From Owenia fusiformis (Eukaryota > Annelida > Polychaeta > Sabellida > Oweniidae), in NCBI GenBank assembly GCA_903813345.2, contig CAIIXF020000006.1:12778348-12838347 (forward strand): a DNA stretch of 60,000 nt, written 5' to 3'. The notes below the pieces were generated by a model. The model searched no databases. It had not been told where the DNA came from and saw only the letters and a list, made by a program, of their open reading frames with translations. Position 1 is the first letter of the stretch, and each line of letters begins with the position of its first letter. This document shows, piece after piece, positions 21,801 to 37,683 of this stretch. The position numbers and the translations under genes are program-made.

Positions 21801-24800
21801 ACGTGTAAGATACGTTAGTTTTCCAGTGGTGTCTGGAATTAAACCTTTTTCAAGTCAGAACACAACTGCGCATTATTGATTGCTAGTCTGTGAACATATT
21901 CTGTCGTCCAATTTTGACGTTAAATCAATTTTAATACATACAGGTCCAATTTTTGACTAAATTTCAAACATCTTGAAGTTTGGATTTTATTCTGGTATGC
22001 ATGGATTAAAGAATAATGAAAGAAAGAAAATGAAGTGCTGATTATGCATCTAGCTATTTAATATTCACAAATATATACGTTGCCGTAATGCCGTCAATCT
22101 GGGAAAATATTTTGTCATCTGTCATTAAAATTAAATTCAATGCGTTCTGAGACCCCGAAAGAGTTGGTTCAAGGAGAAACACTGTAATTGAGATTTTCAA
22201 GTTGACGTTATCAAAATTAGTAGTAAAATCCCTGCGACCTGAAAGTTATCTTTTAATTTGGTGCAGCTCGAAGGGATTTTACCCGGATTTTACTACCATC
22301 ATCCGACCTCCCTGCCTCAAGTTGAAGGGTTGACCCAATAAGTTTGTCTACTTCCACATGCGTTTTCGGAGACGGCTCCCAATTACCAACGGATATTATA
22401 GCGATTCGCGAACTCTTCTCACCCTTCTTAATCGGTTTTGATTTCTATATACCTCCTAAGAGCTGCCATATAGCAGGTAAGTGGTACTGATGCAGATAAC
22501 CATAGTAATCATTATGCAATAGAATGGAAATTCTATAAATGTTTAAAGTGATGATGCTCAGAAAATAGATTTAAAAGAGCATTGAATAATATTTTTTAAA
22601 TCTTACGATAGCAGGAATTTGCAATTAGTATAATAAGTTTTCCGAGGTATCTAACGACCGCCAAGTTGTTCTGGATTTCCAGATACAATAAAGGGCAACT
22701 GTAGATACAGCACAGGATCACGACGGATACTCTGTATATTTTTTGGTGTTGAATATATAGATTATAACTGCCCGTACACAATTCAACCATTGTAATTTCT
22801 AGTGTCACATTTACCTAGTTTGTATAATAACTTTAATGCTGTAATTGTTATACTAAAATAGCTAGAAATACAATAAAAAAAGAAAAAATATATTCGCTTT
22901 TGTTTTCATTGTTTCCATTCACTTTCACGTATAACCATCAAATGAATTGTCATTTTAGTTCAGAAATGCTTTCAAGTTTGACAGATACACAACAATTTGG
23001 CCAGACGGAAAGGTTGTTTATAGATTCGACACTAAGTTTAGTAAGTAGAAAATGTCCTACTACGAGTACGTATGATTCATCATTATTGACAATAATTACA
23101 ACATGGGAATATATTGAAGGTTGATCAGAGATTGGAGGTTTAATATGTAAAACAGTGCTAGAACGTGTATTCTATGTAGTAATTAGATTATAAATTAATA
23201 CACGTCATATTTTATGCATGGTTGATATACAGGGTGGGCCAAAAACAATATTCAAATTGAATGATTCATATATGATATATCTTAACCCATGCCATGTACT
23301 ATATAGCATTTTAAAAATAAACCATTTTCTGACAACCTTGTCAGCTGCTCGTTGCTAGTGCACCGCAGGAGTTCCACTGCAATAGACCGTGGTATCTTTC
23401 AAAATAGTTGTGTGAGTGTAGGTGCGCTTGGATAAACTATTTTGTTGAAAACACACGCGCATGCAATTTGCACTGCATGGCATATTGTTCTTTTAGTTGT
23501 ACCTGGGGAGAAACCTCATTAACATATCACGCAATTCACTAGCACCGCGGGCATACAAAAATAAGTCTTAATTTAAAGGCCCACTGTGCTTAATTTAGAA
23601 GGAATAACGATAAAATAATCATTGAAACATGGTATGTACATTCTCACTCGAATATGACACAAAGCTTGATTTGCATTAATATTGAAAATACTATGAAGTT
23701 CAAAAGTAAGTCTTTGTTTGCCAAAAAAGGTTGAAATACGCATAGTGAGGCTTTAAACTAGCAGACGTGTATTGTTTTGTCAGGTCCCGAGGGTGAAGAA
23801 GCTATATTAGCCGCAATGAAACACATTACTGATTCGACCAGAGGATGCATCACATTTGCCGAAAGAAAAACCGAACGTGATTTTTTGAATTTTTCCAACA
23901 AACTAGGAGGGTATGCTTGTAACACATCTTTTGCGCAATAAAATATAAATGCAAAACCAATAGAAAACGGAAGACTAAAAGACAAAAATACTCAAAAGTC
24001 TACACTAATTTCTCATTTTTGATTATCAAATTGCATTAACAATGTCGTTTAAAGGTGCTGGTCGTACATAGGTATGCAGTATGATTATGGCGCGGCAGAT
24101 ATTTCCCTCACTGAGCCTGGATGTACGACCAAAGTGAGTTGTCGAAACACTCGGTAAAAAGTTTCATTTCAAATGCACATAACAAAAGTACATAGGGTGA
24201 CTTAAAACAGTACTGCCCAAAAGTCCATTTCTTCTAATATCTATATTTTTCTTGTTCAGTATTGGTATTATATGTTGCAGTTATAGAATTATATTCAAAG
24301 TTAAAAGTTACTCTGTTTTTGTTGTCAGGTGGGCACCATTGTTCATGAACTAGTGCATGCATTGGGATTCTGGCACGAACATAATCGAAGCGATAGAGAT
24401 GAGTATATCAAACTACACTCAGAAAACATTAAAGAAGGTGAGTTTGAAATAAAAGACCACCCGTATCATAATGTCAGATCTTTTGGACAAAGCAAGAATG
24501 CACATGCAATGCATTATAGTGTGTTTAGAAACTGAATCTGGTGGTAATGCATAAACTGGTTATTCACAATTGATTTCATGATCACTCATTGTCACACATT
24601 CTTTGTATAAAGAAACCTATCCTATATTTCGGCAATAATATACCCAAACGTTATTCTCAAGATATATCCATAGTATGTGAGATATTATATGAGCAATTAC
24701 AATAGGACATCATTGATTGTCTGGGAGAGAAACCTATGGTATAATGCATCGTTAACAACACTAATAAGGGATTTATGTAATTATTGCACAGGCAAGGAGG

Positions 24801-24997
24801 TGAACTTTCAGAAAGAAGACTCTATCGATTTGGTTCCTTTCGATTATGGCAGTATCATGATGTACGGCAGAATGTTCTTCTCGAAGAATGGAAAACCAAC
24901 TATTGAACCTCTGGAAACAGGAGCAACGATCGGCCAAAGGGACAGATTGTCGGAGACAGATGTGTCCGAAATCAGGAAGCTGTACAACTGTAAATAA
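9839..24997 (+). CDS. Astacin-family zinc metalloprotease, gene 1 (8 exons)
   Basis: Exons: 9839-9925, 10668-10761, 19600-19655, 22959-23040, 23784-23910, 24055-24133, 24329-24437, 24792-24997; all GT-AG, phases 0,1,0,1,2,0,1; 279 residues. Exon 1 gives a start Met and hydrophobic signal peptide. Exons 2-3 give an acidic prodomain (EEPIEEFNK) with LMEADI at 62-67, the place of the astacin Asp-switch FxGDh, with Gly replaced by Ala. The catalytic domain follows: [11 protein letters not shown], four Cys (128, 150, 172, 278) fitting the two conserved disulphides, zinc motif [13 protein letters not shown] (His181, Glu182, His185, His191) and Met-turn SIMMY (232-236, Tyr236). The protein ends right after the last Cys, so there is no CUB, EGF or MAM tail. 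Expected to be a secreted endopeptidase activated by propeptide removal; substrate unknown. Intron 2 (8.8 kb) is filled with transposons. Confidence 0.9.
10810..11110. repeat. MITE-like repeat, related to 28611-28940
   Basis: GGGGTGATTAACCCCAGAGTTCAAAG and then GATTGGTCAAAATCGACAAA plus CAAAATGGCGG match the reverse complement of the MITE at 28611-28940. Only one side is clear. It lies in intron 2 of astacin gene 1, just after exon 2. Confidence 0.55.
11585..11764 (+). pseudogene. THAP domain exon of the transposon
   Basis: The start [13 protein letters not shown], followed by [16 protein letters not shown] and NWEPRTRS, matches the THAP-type DNA-binding domain. The first two zinc-binding Cys are present. 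The final Cys-x2-His that normally follows the NW-P-S segment reads SNLQRSFLV here, so the last two zinc ligands are gone. A GTACAG just after SFLV could be a splice donor. The domain is likely non-functional; it would normally bind the transposon ends. Confidence 0.75.
12379..12540. repeat. Inverted duplication inside the transposase gene
   Basis: The arm starting GGAATAAATAATGATAGGCC at 12379 reappears inverted, ending at 12540, with a loop of about 25 bp near 12453-12475. Each arm encodes the same [14 protein letters not shown]-like peptide on opposite strands. It lies directly before the transposase coiled coil, so part of the gene was copied in reverse. Confidence 0.85.
12530..13244 (+). 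pseudogene. DDE transposase core, frameshifted
   Basis: The frame begins with a coiled coil (about 12550-12730), then [37 protein letters not shown] and [15 protein letters not shown] (helix-turn-helix), then KWPNDLL and FSKCAGII. In intact relatives this is followed by DCFEIFIE, whose Asp is the first catalytic residue. Here one base is missing at about 13053, the Asp codon is lost, and the reading continues in another frame: [20 protein letters not shown], then [20 protein letters not shown] and GGR. It stops at 13244. The lesion removes a catalytic residue, so this copy cannot transpose itself. Confidence 0.8.
13245..16198. other. Non-coding segment separating two halves of the transposase
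   Basis: 2.95 kb with no transposase-like reading, lying between GGRI and [12 protein letters not shown], which are nearly adjacent in intact relatives. I see no good donor or acceptor, so it may be a nested insertion rather than an intron. It contains several same-strand copies of a TGACGWTTTTCACA-like motif (about 13517, 15467 and 15805, with weaker ones near 13880 and 15622). Confidence 0.5.
16199..16555 (+). pseudogene. DDE transposase C-terminal part
   Basis: It encodes [20 protein letters not shown], then [37 protein letters not shown] and [21 protein letters not shown] (Asp at 16250-16252) and HVERVIG (Glu at 16391-16393) are the second Asp and the Glu of the DDE triad in DDE_Tnp_4 transposases, and the C-terminus is intact to its own stop. 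The upstream ATG is only a chance start; the true frame should enter from the core at 12530-13244. Confidence 0.85.
17272..17440. mobile_element. Hairpin MITE, related to 47208-47350
   Basis: The ends TTTTATCGTATGATC and GATCACACGATAAAA are inverted, and inside ATTGCTACTGAGATTGTCCCC pairs with its reverse complement near 17398-17420. A homologous copy in the other orientation is at 47208-47350, sharing TACCAATCTGTATTGCTACT and GCCTTCTGATTGGTCA. It abuts the right end of the THAP transposon. Confidence 0.8.
17444..17580. repeat. Palindrome with 37-40-bp arms
   Basis: GTTATTGAATGATTTGAAGT and onward to ATATTCTG at 17444-17480 is repeated inverted at 17541-17580, enclosing a 60-bp loop. It directly follows the MITE at 17272-17440; the two may be one compound element. 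Confidence 0.8.
17694..17800. repeat. Partial copy of the 28611-28940 MITE
   Basis: CTCGCCGGTGAGAATTCGAA, CAAACGAAGGTGGTAAGCAA, a TAATTATGTCTGTTATC block and AAAGCTCTGGGGGTTTCCCT match the reverse complement of 28615-28725. Confidence 0.65.
18086..19471. mobile_element. Foldback element with inverted minisatellite arms
   Basis: The left arm begins with a tandem array (18091-18355) of about 17-bp units alternating ACAACTCATCCCCTAG and ACAACTCATCCCCTGG. The right arm ends with the same units inverted (19323-19466: GGGGATGAGTTGTCC and variants). Further in, 18806-18940 and 19125-19235 are also inverted copies (GTTACCGAAACG/CGTAACGAAACT region, ACCTCGAAGGTATAGTTTTT, GGCAGAATTCCCA). The whole 1.4 kb is an imperfect palindrome, the structure of Foldback-type transposons. 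No transposase is seen. Its right end is 128 bp before exon 3 of astacin gene 1. Confidence 0.8.
19800..19935. repeat. Small imperfect hairpin
   Basis: CGCGGTATATGGCATAT near 19820 pairs with ATATGCCATATTCCGCG near 19914. In intron 3 of astacin gene 1. Confidence 0.45.
20171..20318. mobile_element. Hairpin MITE, GC-rich
   Basis: Termini CTTATGCCTGTGTCACATTT and its reverse complement (...AAATGTGACCAAGGCATAAG), with an inner palindrome around GGCGCCCGGCCGATTGAGTA and an AT-rich loop. Its ends resemble those of the MITEs at 40126-41107 (CAGTCACATTTG). In intron 3 of astacin gene 1. Confidence 0.8.
20588..20750. repeat. Short repeat with internal duplications
   Basis: TTTCTCCAAACTCCGTAAAG near 20593 recurs at about 20686, and GTTACGGA recurs in both orientations. 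Probably a small MITE; the exact ends are unclear. Confidence 0.45.
21045..21300 (+). repeat. Local direct duplication, unit 1
   Basis: AGTTTGGTCGGATCTGTGAA onward, through TTACTTGATGAAAAAA, GTTGCAACATCCAGCA and CTTTGCGTTGTATATTATGG to TCTGTCGTCC, recurs in order at 21565-21920. In intron 3 of astacin gene 1; no coding potential. Confidence 0.8.
21565..21920 (+). repeat. Local direct duplication, unit 2
   Basis: Second copy of the 21045-21300 unit, offset about 520 bp, with an extra segment of about 100 bp (21793-21885) before the TCTGTGAACATATTCTGTCG ending. Confidence 0.8.
22215..22320. repeat. Small inverted repeat
   Basis: TTAGTAGTAAAATCCC and GGGATTTTACCCGGATTTTACTA form a short imperfect hairpin. 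From here to exon 4 at 22959 I see nothing else recognisable. Confidence 0.45.
23230..23262. repeat. Solo mariner-type terminal repeat
   Basis: TA followed by CAGGGTGGGCCAAAAACAAT has the form of a Tc1/mariner end. No matching inverted end was found in the following kilobase. In intron 4 of astacin gene 1. Confidence 0.5.
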
Positions 24998-26218
24998 TAG
25001 TTAATGACATGAATATAATTTGGAATATATATTTGACACAGAAGGTACTTTGATCATGCATCTAAATGTTTTTGTCCTGTTTTTAATGTACACAAGGGGA
25101 ACGTGTTGAATCATAGTTCTCCTATTTCACAGGTAGGGATCAAATCCTTGGCTTCGTGTAGATACCGCTATTAATAGTACAGGTTTTCGCACATTCGAGT
25201 AGAAATACCGCACATTCGAGTAGACATAACGTAGGGGTAGGTCATAAAACTGCATCTAAATCACAATTTACAATAATAATCCTATCTGTTAATAGTATAT
25301 TAATTTGAAGCAAATATTTACCTGTAAAGTCGAAACAATGCTGGTATAACAAGTATATATTCTTATATGAAAACAGCGGTATAGACGCGGATCACTCTGG
25401 CGGTTGCGCCACCTCTGAAAACGATGGAACAGAAAGCTAGGTTGGTGCATTATTTTCTATTACTGTGTATCAATGAAAGTATGAACGATTTATGTAAGCG
25501 TTGCATTCTGTGATTCAGTTATGTATATTTTGAACGTAGTCTTTGCAAATTGATACCCGGGGATAACATGAAATAAGCGAAAACTGTCGAGTTTGAAATT
25601 CAAAACTACAAAAAATAGTAAAAGCAACCTTGGTGTAAAAATGTAACCTACATACAATCATACAAAGCTAACTTAGCTTTGGAAACCACCTAATATGTTC
25701 CTTTCATATATGCTTATAATCCTAAATTGAAATGTTGCTAGATATTTGGTTTGAGTCCTGAAAACAAATATTGGCAATTCAATATTCCATTTCTTACCCA
25801 TGATAACAATAACATGGAAAGAACTAGCCGTCCGCTAAATATCCAATGTTGAATACGTTACCGTCCATAACTGGCTAGTCGCTACTTGCACTAGCAACTC
25901 CATTTCCTTTAATTTTCCAAAATAATTTTGTCAGTTTCGCTCAAGCAATGTTCTCTACATAATACTATTTAGCAATCTCTCATGCAATGTCATACTGTAT
26001 TTCATGTACAAAACAATTGCAATATACCAAGCATGTGGATTATGCTCAAATTAAATTGAATAATTAACTCTTTTGTTTGATGATTGAATTCAATATTTTG
26101 GGGATCGGTAAATTTAATCACTAGTTGAGCCATATGCGATAATCTCAGGAGGTTTATTCGAATAAAAGATGAAACTGATGTTCCAAGTTCAATTGCGAGG
26201 ACCACTTTTGCAGACACC
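24998..26218. other. Intergenic region between the two astacin genes
   Basis: 1.2 kb, AT-rich. It must hold the 3' end of gene 1 and the promoter of gene 2, but I see no clear AATAAA close to the stop and no convincing core promoter. A short direct repeat, CGCACATTCGAGTAGA, occurs at about 25189 and 25211. Confidence 0.5.
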
Positions 26219-31399
<5,181 letters not shown>

Positions 31400-31979
31400 A
31401 CAGATCCGGGAAAACACGATGATTCCTTTAATGTAGAAATATTCTAATTAATATAAGAGCACAAATAGCATGTATATTTATGTTCAATGTGTTTCAGTTG
31501 AGATGCAGAGTTATTGTGATATAAGTTTTTAAAAATCTTACGGCTCGCATAAAATAAAACAACATAGAAATATTTATAATCAAAATGCTTCTTTGAGAAG
31601 AATATAGCAATTAACATGGGCAACATAGTGATTTCATTATGTTGCCCGCTGAAATGGGGCTATCACTACCTAAAACTATGAACTCATTAAATGACCACTA
31701 TGGCACGCCACTATTGCTCAAGTCAATATAGTGAAATTTAGGCCTTCTAGAAAACTAGTACTTATGCATTGAGCCAAATTGAGCAAATATCTGATAAAAC
31801 ATCCTGGTTCCTGGTATTTATAAACCACCAAATGCTAATTTAAGCGGTTTCAATAATGATTTTAACACATTGCTAGAAAAAATTTAACAGAAGACAAAAT
31901 TTCATACTTTATATTAGGTGACTTTATATTTATATTTTAAAAACAAATCAACATGATCAAACAAATTAATTTTTTATGT
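31400..31979. other. 3' flank of astacin gene 2
   Basis: AT-rich. AATAAA at 31553-31558 (in AAAATAAAAC) is a possible polyadenylation signal 154 bp after the stop. No other feature. Confidence 0.45.
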
Positions 31980-33492
31980 GACGTGTCGCAAAAAGGTGGC
32001 GCATTTGTTTTTTAAGGGCATCGCGTGAATGTAACTTTGATTCCCCGGATTATAAGATAATATTCTAATTAAAGTTATATATCATTTTAAAGGAACATTC
32101 CTTGCCCGACCCTTTCTCTCTTGATATGGTAGCTTTAATCATATATATAGTTTCCATATTTAGCAAAACATGGGAAAATGTTTTAATATGGTCAATATTG
32201 ATCATTTAAAAATCTAGTGCTTATTTCCAGTGAGCTGCCATCTTTTAAGATTTCTTGCAGGAAGTGATGTCATCAACTCTCAACTTCTATAACCTTGCCC
32301 ATAACAGTATAGGAAAGTAGCACAAAATCACTACTACACAAGTGATCATTACTTTCTGTGCAAAAATATTTTCAGGGCTTGTCAACTTAGAATAAAAGAA
32401 GAGATTTTCAGAAGGATTAAATAAGATACAAAGTTGAAAAAGAATATTTAGCTGGTTTTGTAATTCTTAATAGCTCCTCACCTAATGCTATATGCAAAGT
32501 TGAGAGTCGATGACATCACTTCCTGTGTGAAATTTTAAAAGATGGCAGCTTACTGGAATTGAGCATCACATTTCTAAGTGATCAAATTTGACCATATCAA
32601 AACATTTTTGCGTGTTTTGCTAAACATGGCAAGCATATATATGGTTATAGCTACCATATTAGGAGAGAGATGGTTTGGCAAGGAATATTCCTTTAAAGCT
32701 GTTTCGATGAAGATTTTAGATCAACTACACTCCGTTCACATTTTTTGCGCGTTCGTTTAAAAAATAGTTTTTTACCAAAACATCTGGCAAATATCCCATG
32801 TTGACACGTTACATTTTGAATTATTTTTCGTCTTTAAACGCTCATAACTCAAACAATATATGACTATTATACTTATTTTTCGTCTCGATAAAGGTAGATG
32901 GAAGTTTTATTTCAAAGGATGAATTTTAGTAAGCGTCCCATATTGTGACGTCATAAAGTCTGAAAAATAGAATCTGTTGACAGCGACATTTTTGGCTCAT
33001 TTTTGGTACCTTCAACTTTTCAGGTGTACATTAAACAAAAAATACGAGATCAATTTTTAATGAATCATACAGGATTATTTTGCTCCTAAACCCTAGTTTA
33101 TTAATAAATAGTTGATTTTGTTCACAAAAGTATGTTTTTTCTGTTGTATGTGGAAAAGTGGAGGACGAAAGGTTTTCAAAATTCATTAAAATAGGGCTAA
33201 TTTACGCCATTCGCCTATTTTCAAGCACAGCAACACGTATATTTATTTCCCCTAAAATATCAATTGATTCGTGTTTTATGATGCTCCTAGCCCATTAACA
33301 ATATATATATGATATCAGAGTTATTCGTCTAAAATGTTTAGAGATATAGAGGTAAATGTGGAGGACGAAAGGATTTTCATGTGTGTACATTTTTCTCAAA
33401 AACGTCACATTCTATCATGTTAAAAGCGAGGATCCTCTGGATTACGCCACAAAATGTGTAACAATGCGTGCGCGAGCTTTTTGCGACACGTC
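31980..33492. mobile_element. TIR element, about 1.5 kb, with nested foldback
   Basis: Inverted ends GACGTGTCGCAAAAAG at 31980-31996 and 33476-33492. No transposase reading. The interior carries the foldback at 32087-32697 and a direct repeat, GTGGAGGACGAAAGG, at about 33160 and 33358. Confidence 0.7.
32087..32697. mobile_element. Foldback element nested in the 31980-33492 element
   Basis: Arms of about 210 bp at 32087-32300 and 32475-32697 are inverted copies. Blocks such as TTTAAAGGAACATTCCTTGC, ATATGGTAGCT, TTTAGCAAAACATG, AGCTGCCATCTTTTAA and GAAGTGATGTCATC pair with their reverse complements. The loop is about 175 bp. No coding potential. Confidence 0.85.
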
Positions 33493-34064
33493 TGTAACTT
33501 GTATTCAAATAACTTTATACCTTTGATCTAAAGACCTACTCACTGTGGCTAGTCGATCTATGTGGATGCAGTCATTTATATGTAATGTATCGTGGGTACT
33601 CGCGTACATTATAGGGAATGGGATCATTGCAAAAATATGACAGCAAATCGAGGTAAGTGATCTCAGAGTTTCTACTTAACATTGTGACTTGAAATCTTGC
33701 ACACATATTCAATATACATAGTATGACAATGTGTGAAAGTTTCAGCTACCATATTCCTGTTATAGGGAAGATATTTGAAAAACATTTCGTAAACGTCAAC
33801 ATATATGTATAAAATGGATGCACCTATGTATCATTTGGATTCAGAACGGTAACAAATGGATGCTTTAATAAATTATACTTTTATCATGATGATTTATATA
33901 CTGATGGACAACTGGCCAGATTTTCTTTGTATCCATTGTTTGGATAAACATTCCTCATTCAGTAAAGTAATTAGCCACCCCATTACAAGTAGTCTAAAGG
34001 CACCCTCATGAAAAATTGAAAATACTATATATAAACCCATCAACTGGAAAATGCCATTACAGAT

Positions 34065-35110
34065 GAAATAAAGGACCCACGGTCCTGTGCTCACACAGTG
34101 TAGAACCTACATAGGAATTTATATCCTGATTTACAAACAAAAGTATTGGTAAATATGAGATCAATTAAAGATGAGTTCTTTGTTGTTGGTTCAGATATGA
34201 TTTGTTGTAGTCAAAAGAAAAACTATGAATTTGACCTAGATTTTGACCTAGGCCTTTTAGTGTTCAAATTTTGCAAGAAATTAGATTTTAAGGGACGACT
34301 TCTATTGTAGATTCTTATTAAGTTGGCTGCATCCAAGCTGTTTCTAGTGTTGTGTTGTTACAATTGATAATTTTCTCAAGCCCCTTGACTTAACATGGGA
34401 TACCAAAATAGCGATTTTTGAGATTTCAAAATGCCATAACTTCCGAACCGGAAGTCGGATCAAAATCTGGTTTGCAGATTCGGATTCCTTGGACAATTTT
34501 ACACATATTTCATAACTTATACATTGAATTCCAAGAACTTTTTATTGTGACCTACTTTTCGGATGCCATATCTCAAAAACGGTAAGAGTGATCAAAAACA
34601 ACTTGCCTGTAGGGATTAGCTTTTTTCAAAGGAACATGATTAAAAAAACGGAGCAAAAATATTCAAGGACGACTGAGAAAATTGAAAAAAATGACAAAGT
34701 ACTGGATTTGACCTAGTTCTTGACCTTTGACCTGGTTTAAACCTGATTACACCCAGATCTGGACTTGGACCTGAACTGGACCTTGACTTGGACCTGGACC
34801 TGAACTTGGACCTGGAAATGGACTGGACTGGTATTTTTTCAATCTTTTCTTCACTTCTCTTTACTTTCTATAAGGCTATCATCAGATCGATTTTTCTCGA
34901 AATTTAAAAATCAGCAATTTCTCGGAAACCGGGCGAACTTCGGAAATAGCGATGATAGGTCAAATAGACATTATGGATATGCATAAAATGAATGTGGAAA
35001 TGACTCAATCCGAATAGCAGTTTTAATTTGTGCAGCCAATGTTGACAGACGGACGGACCAACGGACGGACGCCTGGTCGATCCCATAGTCTCACTGTGTG
35101 AGCCAAAAAC
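34065..35110. repeat. Internal repeat with GGACCTG-rich minisatellite
   Basis: It starts GGACCCACGGTCCTGTGCTC-ACACAGTG and ends with an inverted CACTGTGTGAGCC near 35090. At 34711-34835 there is a tandem array of 6- to 12-bp units (TTGGACCTGAAC, TTGACCTGG and similar), and near 35045 a (GGAC)n-like run. The shared ends suggest a small element nested in the CACTG element. Confidence 0.5.
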
Positions 35111-36540
35111 TATGGTTTTATCGCTGATACTGTTAATTTGAAAAACGGGTCTATAACATGTAATGATGACAATGAACATGTTGAAATTAGGTACCCTAAT
35201 GAAGTGAATTCAGAGCAAAAGACCCATCGACCGACTGGAATACCCACAAATCAAGTTTCATAGCCTTGCCAAAGTCGGTCTATTTTACTTATTTTGATTT
35301 CTATTATGACCGCCTTGTACCCAAGAGAAAGCCATGTGCTTTACCGACCCAATGTTTTTGTCGGTAAAATTTGACAAATCAACGACGGCCCTACATTGCC
35401 GGACTAGGTCTTCGTGCATTTCCATCGCGAATTCAGTTTTGATTTTGAATCAACATTGAATTGCATGATTTCATTTAGACGAGTATTAATGACTGCTTAC
35501 ATTCCAATGTACATTTAATAACATAATATATTGTAACTCTCAAGAAACACTCGATCAGATCATTGAATTTCAAGTCCTAGACGGGTAGTTTGCTTTTTTT
35601 ATGCAGGTCAACCTGATAACGTTTTGATTGGTCAATCAGCCTGAAGTCACACGTTGTGTCCATGTCCATATTGTCAATCAATATGGTTTTGCGATACCCT
35701 TAGGTAGCCTAGTTATTATGGGAATCTCGGAACCGCTGAATAACTTAGCATAATATCAGCGATGATACATTGGATTGTACAAGGTGGTAATAATTCAAGA
35801 TCAGATAAGTAAATAAATACCGACTTGGGCACGGCTACCAGTTTCAGAGCCATTAACATTCCTTGAAGGTGACAATGAGCAGCCAACAGATGGACCATCC
35901 ATAAATCTTGATGATTTTGTCAGCTCAGCTGAACGAGCCTCCAGATTCCTTGAAACAAATGACCATCACTGAAGAATAGTATTATCTATTTACAATTTTT
36001 TGAAATCGTGGTAAGTGGAATTTTTCCAATTACCAATATAGCATTATTATTGTTTTCGATACTGTGGATTAAAATATTAAAAATACACACATTCAAAATG
36101 ATTCAATTGAAACCTAGCCAGTCTGTTCAATGAATCCAATCAGAACGTCTACTAATCCACATGATACATCATAATTAAATTGCTTTTTTAAAGCTGATAT
36201 TTCATACCATAACTCCAAAAATATTATAGAACGCATCGTATTTGTATTTTACTTCACACAGACATATTTGTGTTTGTGAAATAATTATATTACTTGAATT
36301 TTTTATTCCCCATTACAAGGTAAACCTATGGCAAATTATACATACCTTCTCACAGCTATGAGCGAGATGATAAAACTGGTCGAGTGAACTCGTTTGAGTT
36401 ATCTATTCTCCGTAAAAATATCAGAGAATGTGTGTTTATAGCGTAGCTTTGGTTTTGTTAATCAATGAAGTATGATATACACGGATGAGTAAATATAGAT
36501 TATTTAAACAGGAGTGCAAAATTCTTCCATTGAAAAGTAC
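35111..36540. other. Right interior of the CACTG element, no gene seen
   Basis: AT-rich sequence without a recognisable ORF. Confidence 0.45.
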
Positions 36541-36849
36541 AGAGGCGGGTACTCACGAAACATTACATGTGCCTGACTGCATCCACATAGATCGACTAGC
36601 CACAGTGCTACTAGAATTACCCAAACTACTGCCACATTTTTAGATAACATTTTTCAAATGCAAATAACATTGCTCAAACAAGTGTATTACTTTATGATAT
36701 TTCTGACCATTTCCAAATATTTTCAAATAATGAAAAGAAAGTCTTATGTTAAAAAGAAAAATTCATTACTGTTTTATTGATGATGAAACGTGAAGTAGAC
36801 TTAAAATGAGATATGATCAATTGAGACAATTACGATGAATCATCTTGTG

Positions 36850-37660
36850 TTAATACTGTTTACAATTCATTTCTTGATATATTATCCAGGACCTATAATA
36901 CATGTCTTCCTAAAAAAATTAAAACCTACAATGATAACAATAAACCATGGATAACTTAGGGAATAATAATTTCAGCCAAATATAAAAATAGACTATACAC
37001 CAAATTTAGGAAAAAACAAACGTTGAAAAATAAACAGCTGATAGATAGATATAGAAATAAATTAAATCATGTTATCAGGAATGCATAAAATATGTTTTAT
37101 AAAAAATAATTTGAAGAAAGTAAAAGTAATATAAAATCATGGAACATTATTATCAGCATTTTGAAAAGGAAATCTATTAACTCTTATACAAATACCACAT
37201 TTGATCTTGGTGAACGGAAAATAACAAATCTCTCAAACTCTTTCTCAATCAAAATCAATCAAACTCTTTCTTTAAACTCCAGTCACAATCGATGATGTTA
37301 CAACAGGAATTAAATTACTTTAAGATTCTGCCCCTTCAATTGATGATATAAAGCCTATAGTAATAAAAACACTTCATGAATTTTAAGCAGCTCCACTTAC
37401 TCAAATTTTCAATCTATCAATTTCTTCAGGTAAATCAAGATGCCCTTAAAATAGCACGATTTATTGTAATATTAAAAAAGGGACTTAAAGACAAATTCAC
37501 TAATTATCGACCAATTCAGCTGGAACAATTATCGACCAATAGCGTTTTTGCAAAAATGTTAGGAAAACTTATGCATGACAGGGTTATGGTCTTCTTAGAA
37601 AAATATGGAATACTTTATTTACAGCAATATGGTTTCAGGAAAGAGTTTTTAGGTTTGCAC
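36850..37660 (+). mobile_element. LINE remnant, + strand (EN-RT linker and start of RT)
   Basis: Broken frames read FLDILSRTYNTCLPKKIKTY and NKPWIT (the conserved linker before RT), then a body with stops, then DALKIARFIVILKKG, NYRPIQL, VFAKMLGKLMHDRVMVFLEK and YGILYLQQYGFRKEF. These are the first RT blocks of a non-LTR retrotransposon (NYRPIS and YGFR motifs). Several stops and frameshifts are present. The sequence loses similarity at about 37650, where an opposite-strand LINE begins. Confidence 0.8.
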
Positions 37661-37683
37661 ATCCGTACAAAATATCATATAAA

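Larger units (their letters stand above)
33541..36607. mobile_element. TIR element with CACTG ends, about 3.1 kb
   Basis: Inverted ends of about 68 bp: CACTGTGGCTAGTCGATCTA at 33541 and its reverse complement ending at 36607. CTACT directly precedes the left end and directly follows the right end, so a short target duplication is likely. CAC...GTG termini would suit the CMC (CACTA/Mirage/Chapaev) group, which is an inference. No transposase is seen, so it is non-autonomous. It contains the repeat at 34065-35110. Confidence 0.7.

Noticed and set aside
24677-24791. ATG upstream of the last exon of astacin gene 1 as an alternative start
   Set aside because: This stretch is intron 7. Acceptor CACAG at 24787-24791 and the matching exon of the paralogue place the boundary at 24792.
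35040-35110. GGACGGAC-rich stretch considered as a telomere-like or satellite array
   Set aside because: Only a few imperfect units, inside a dispersed repeat.
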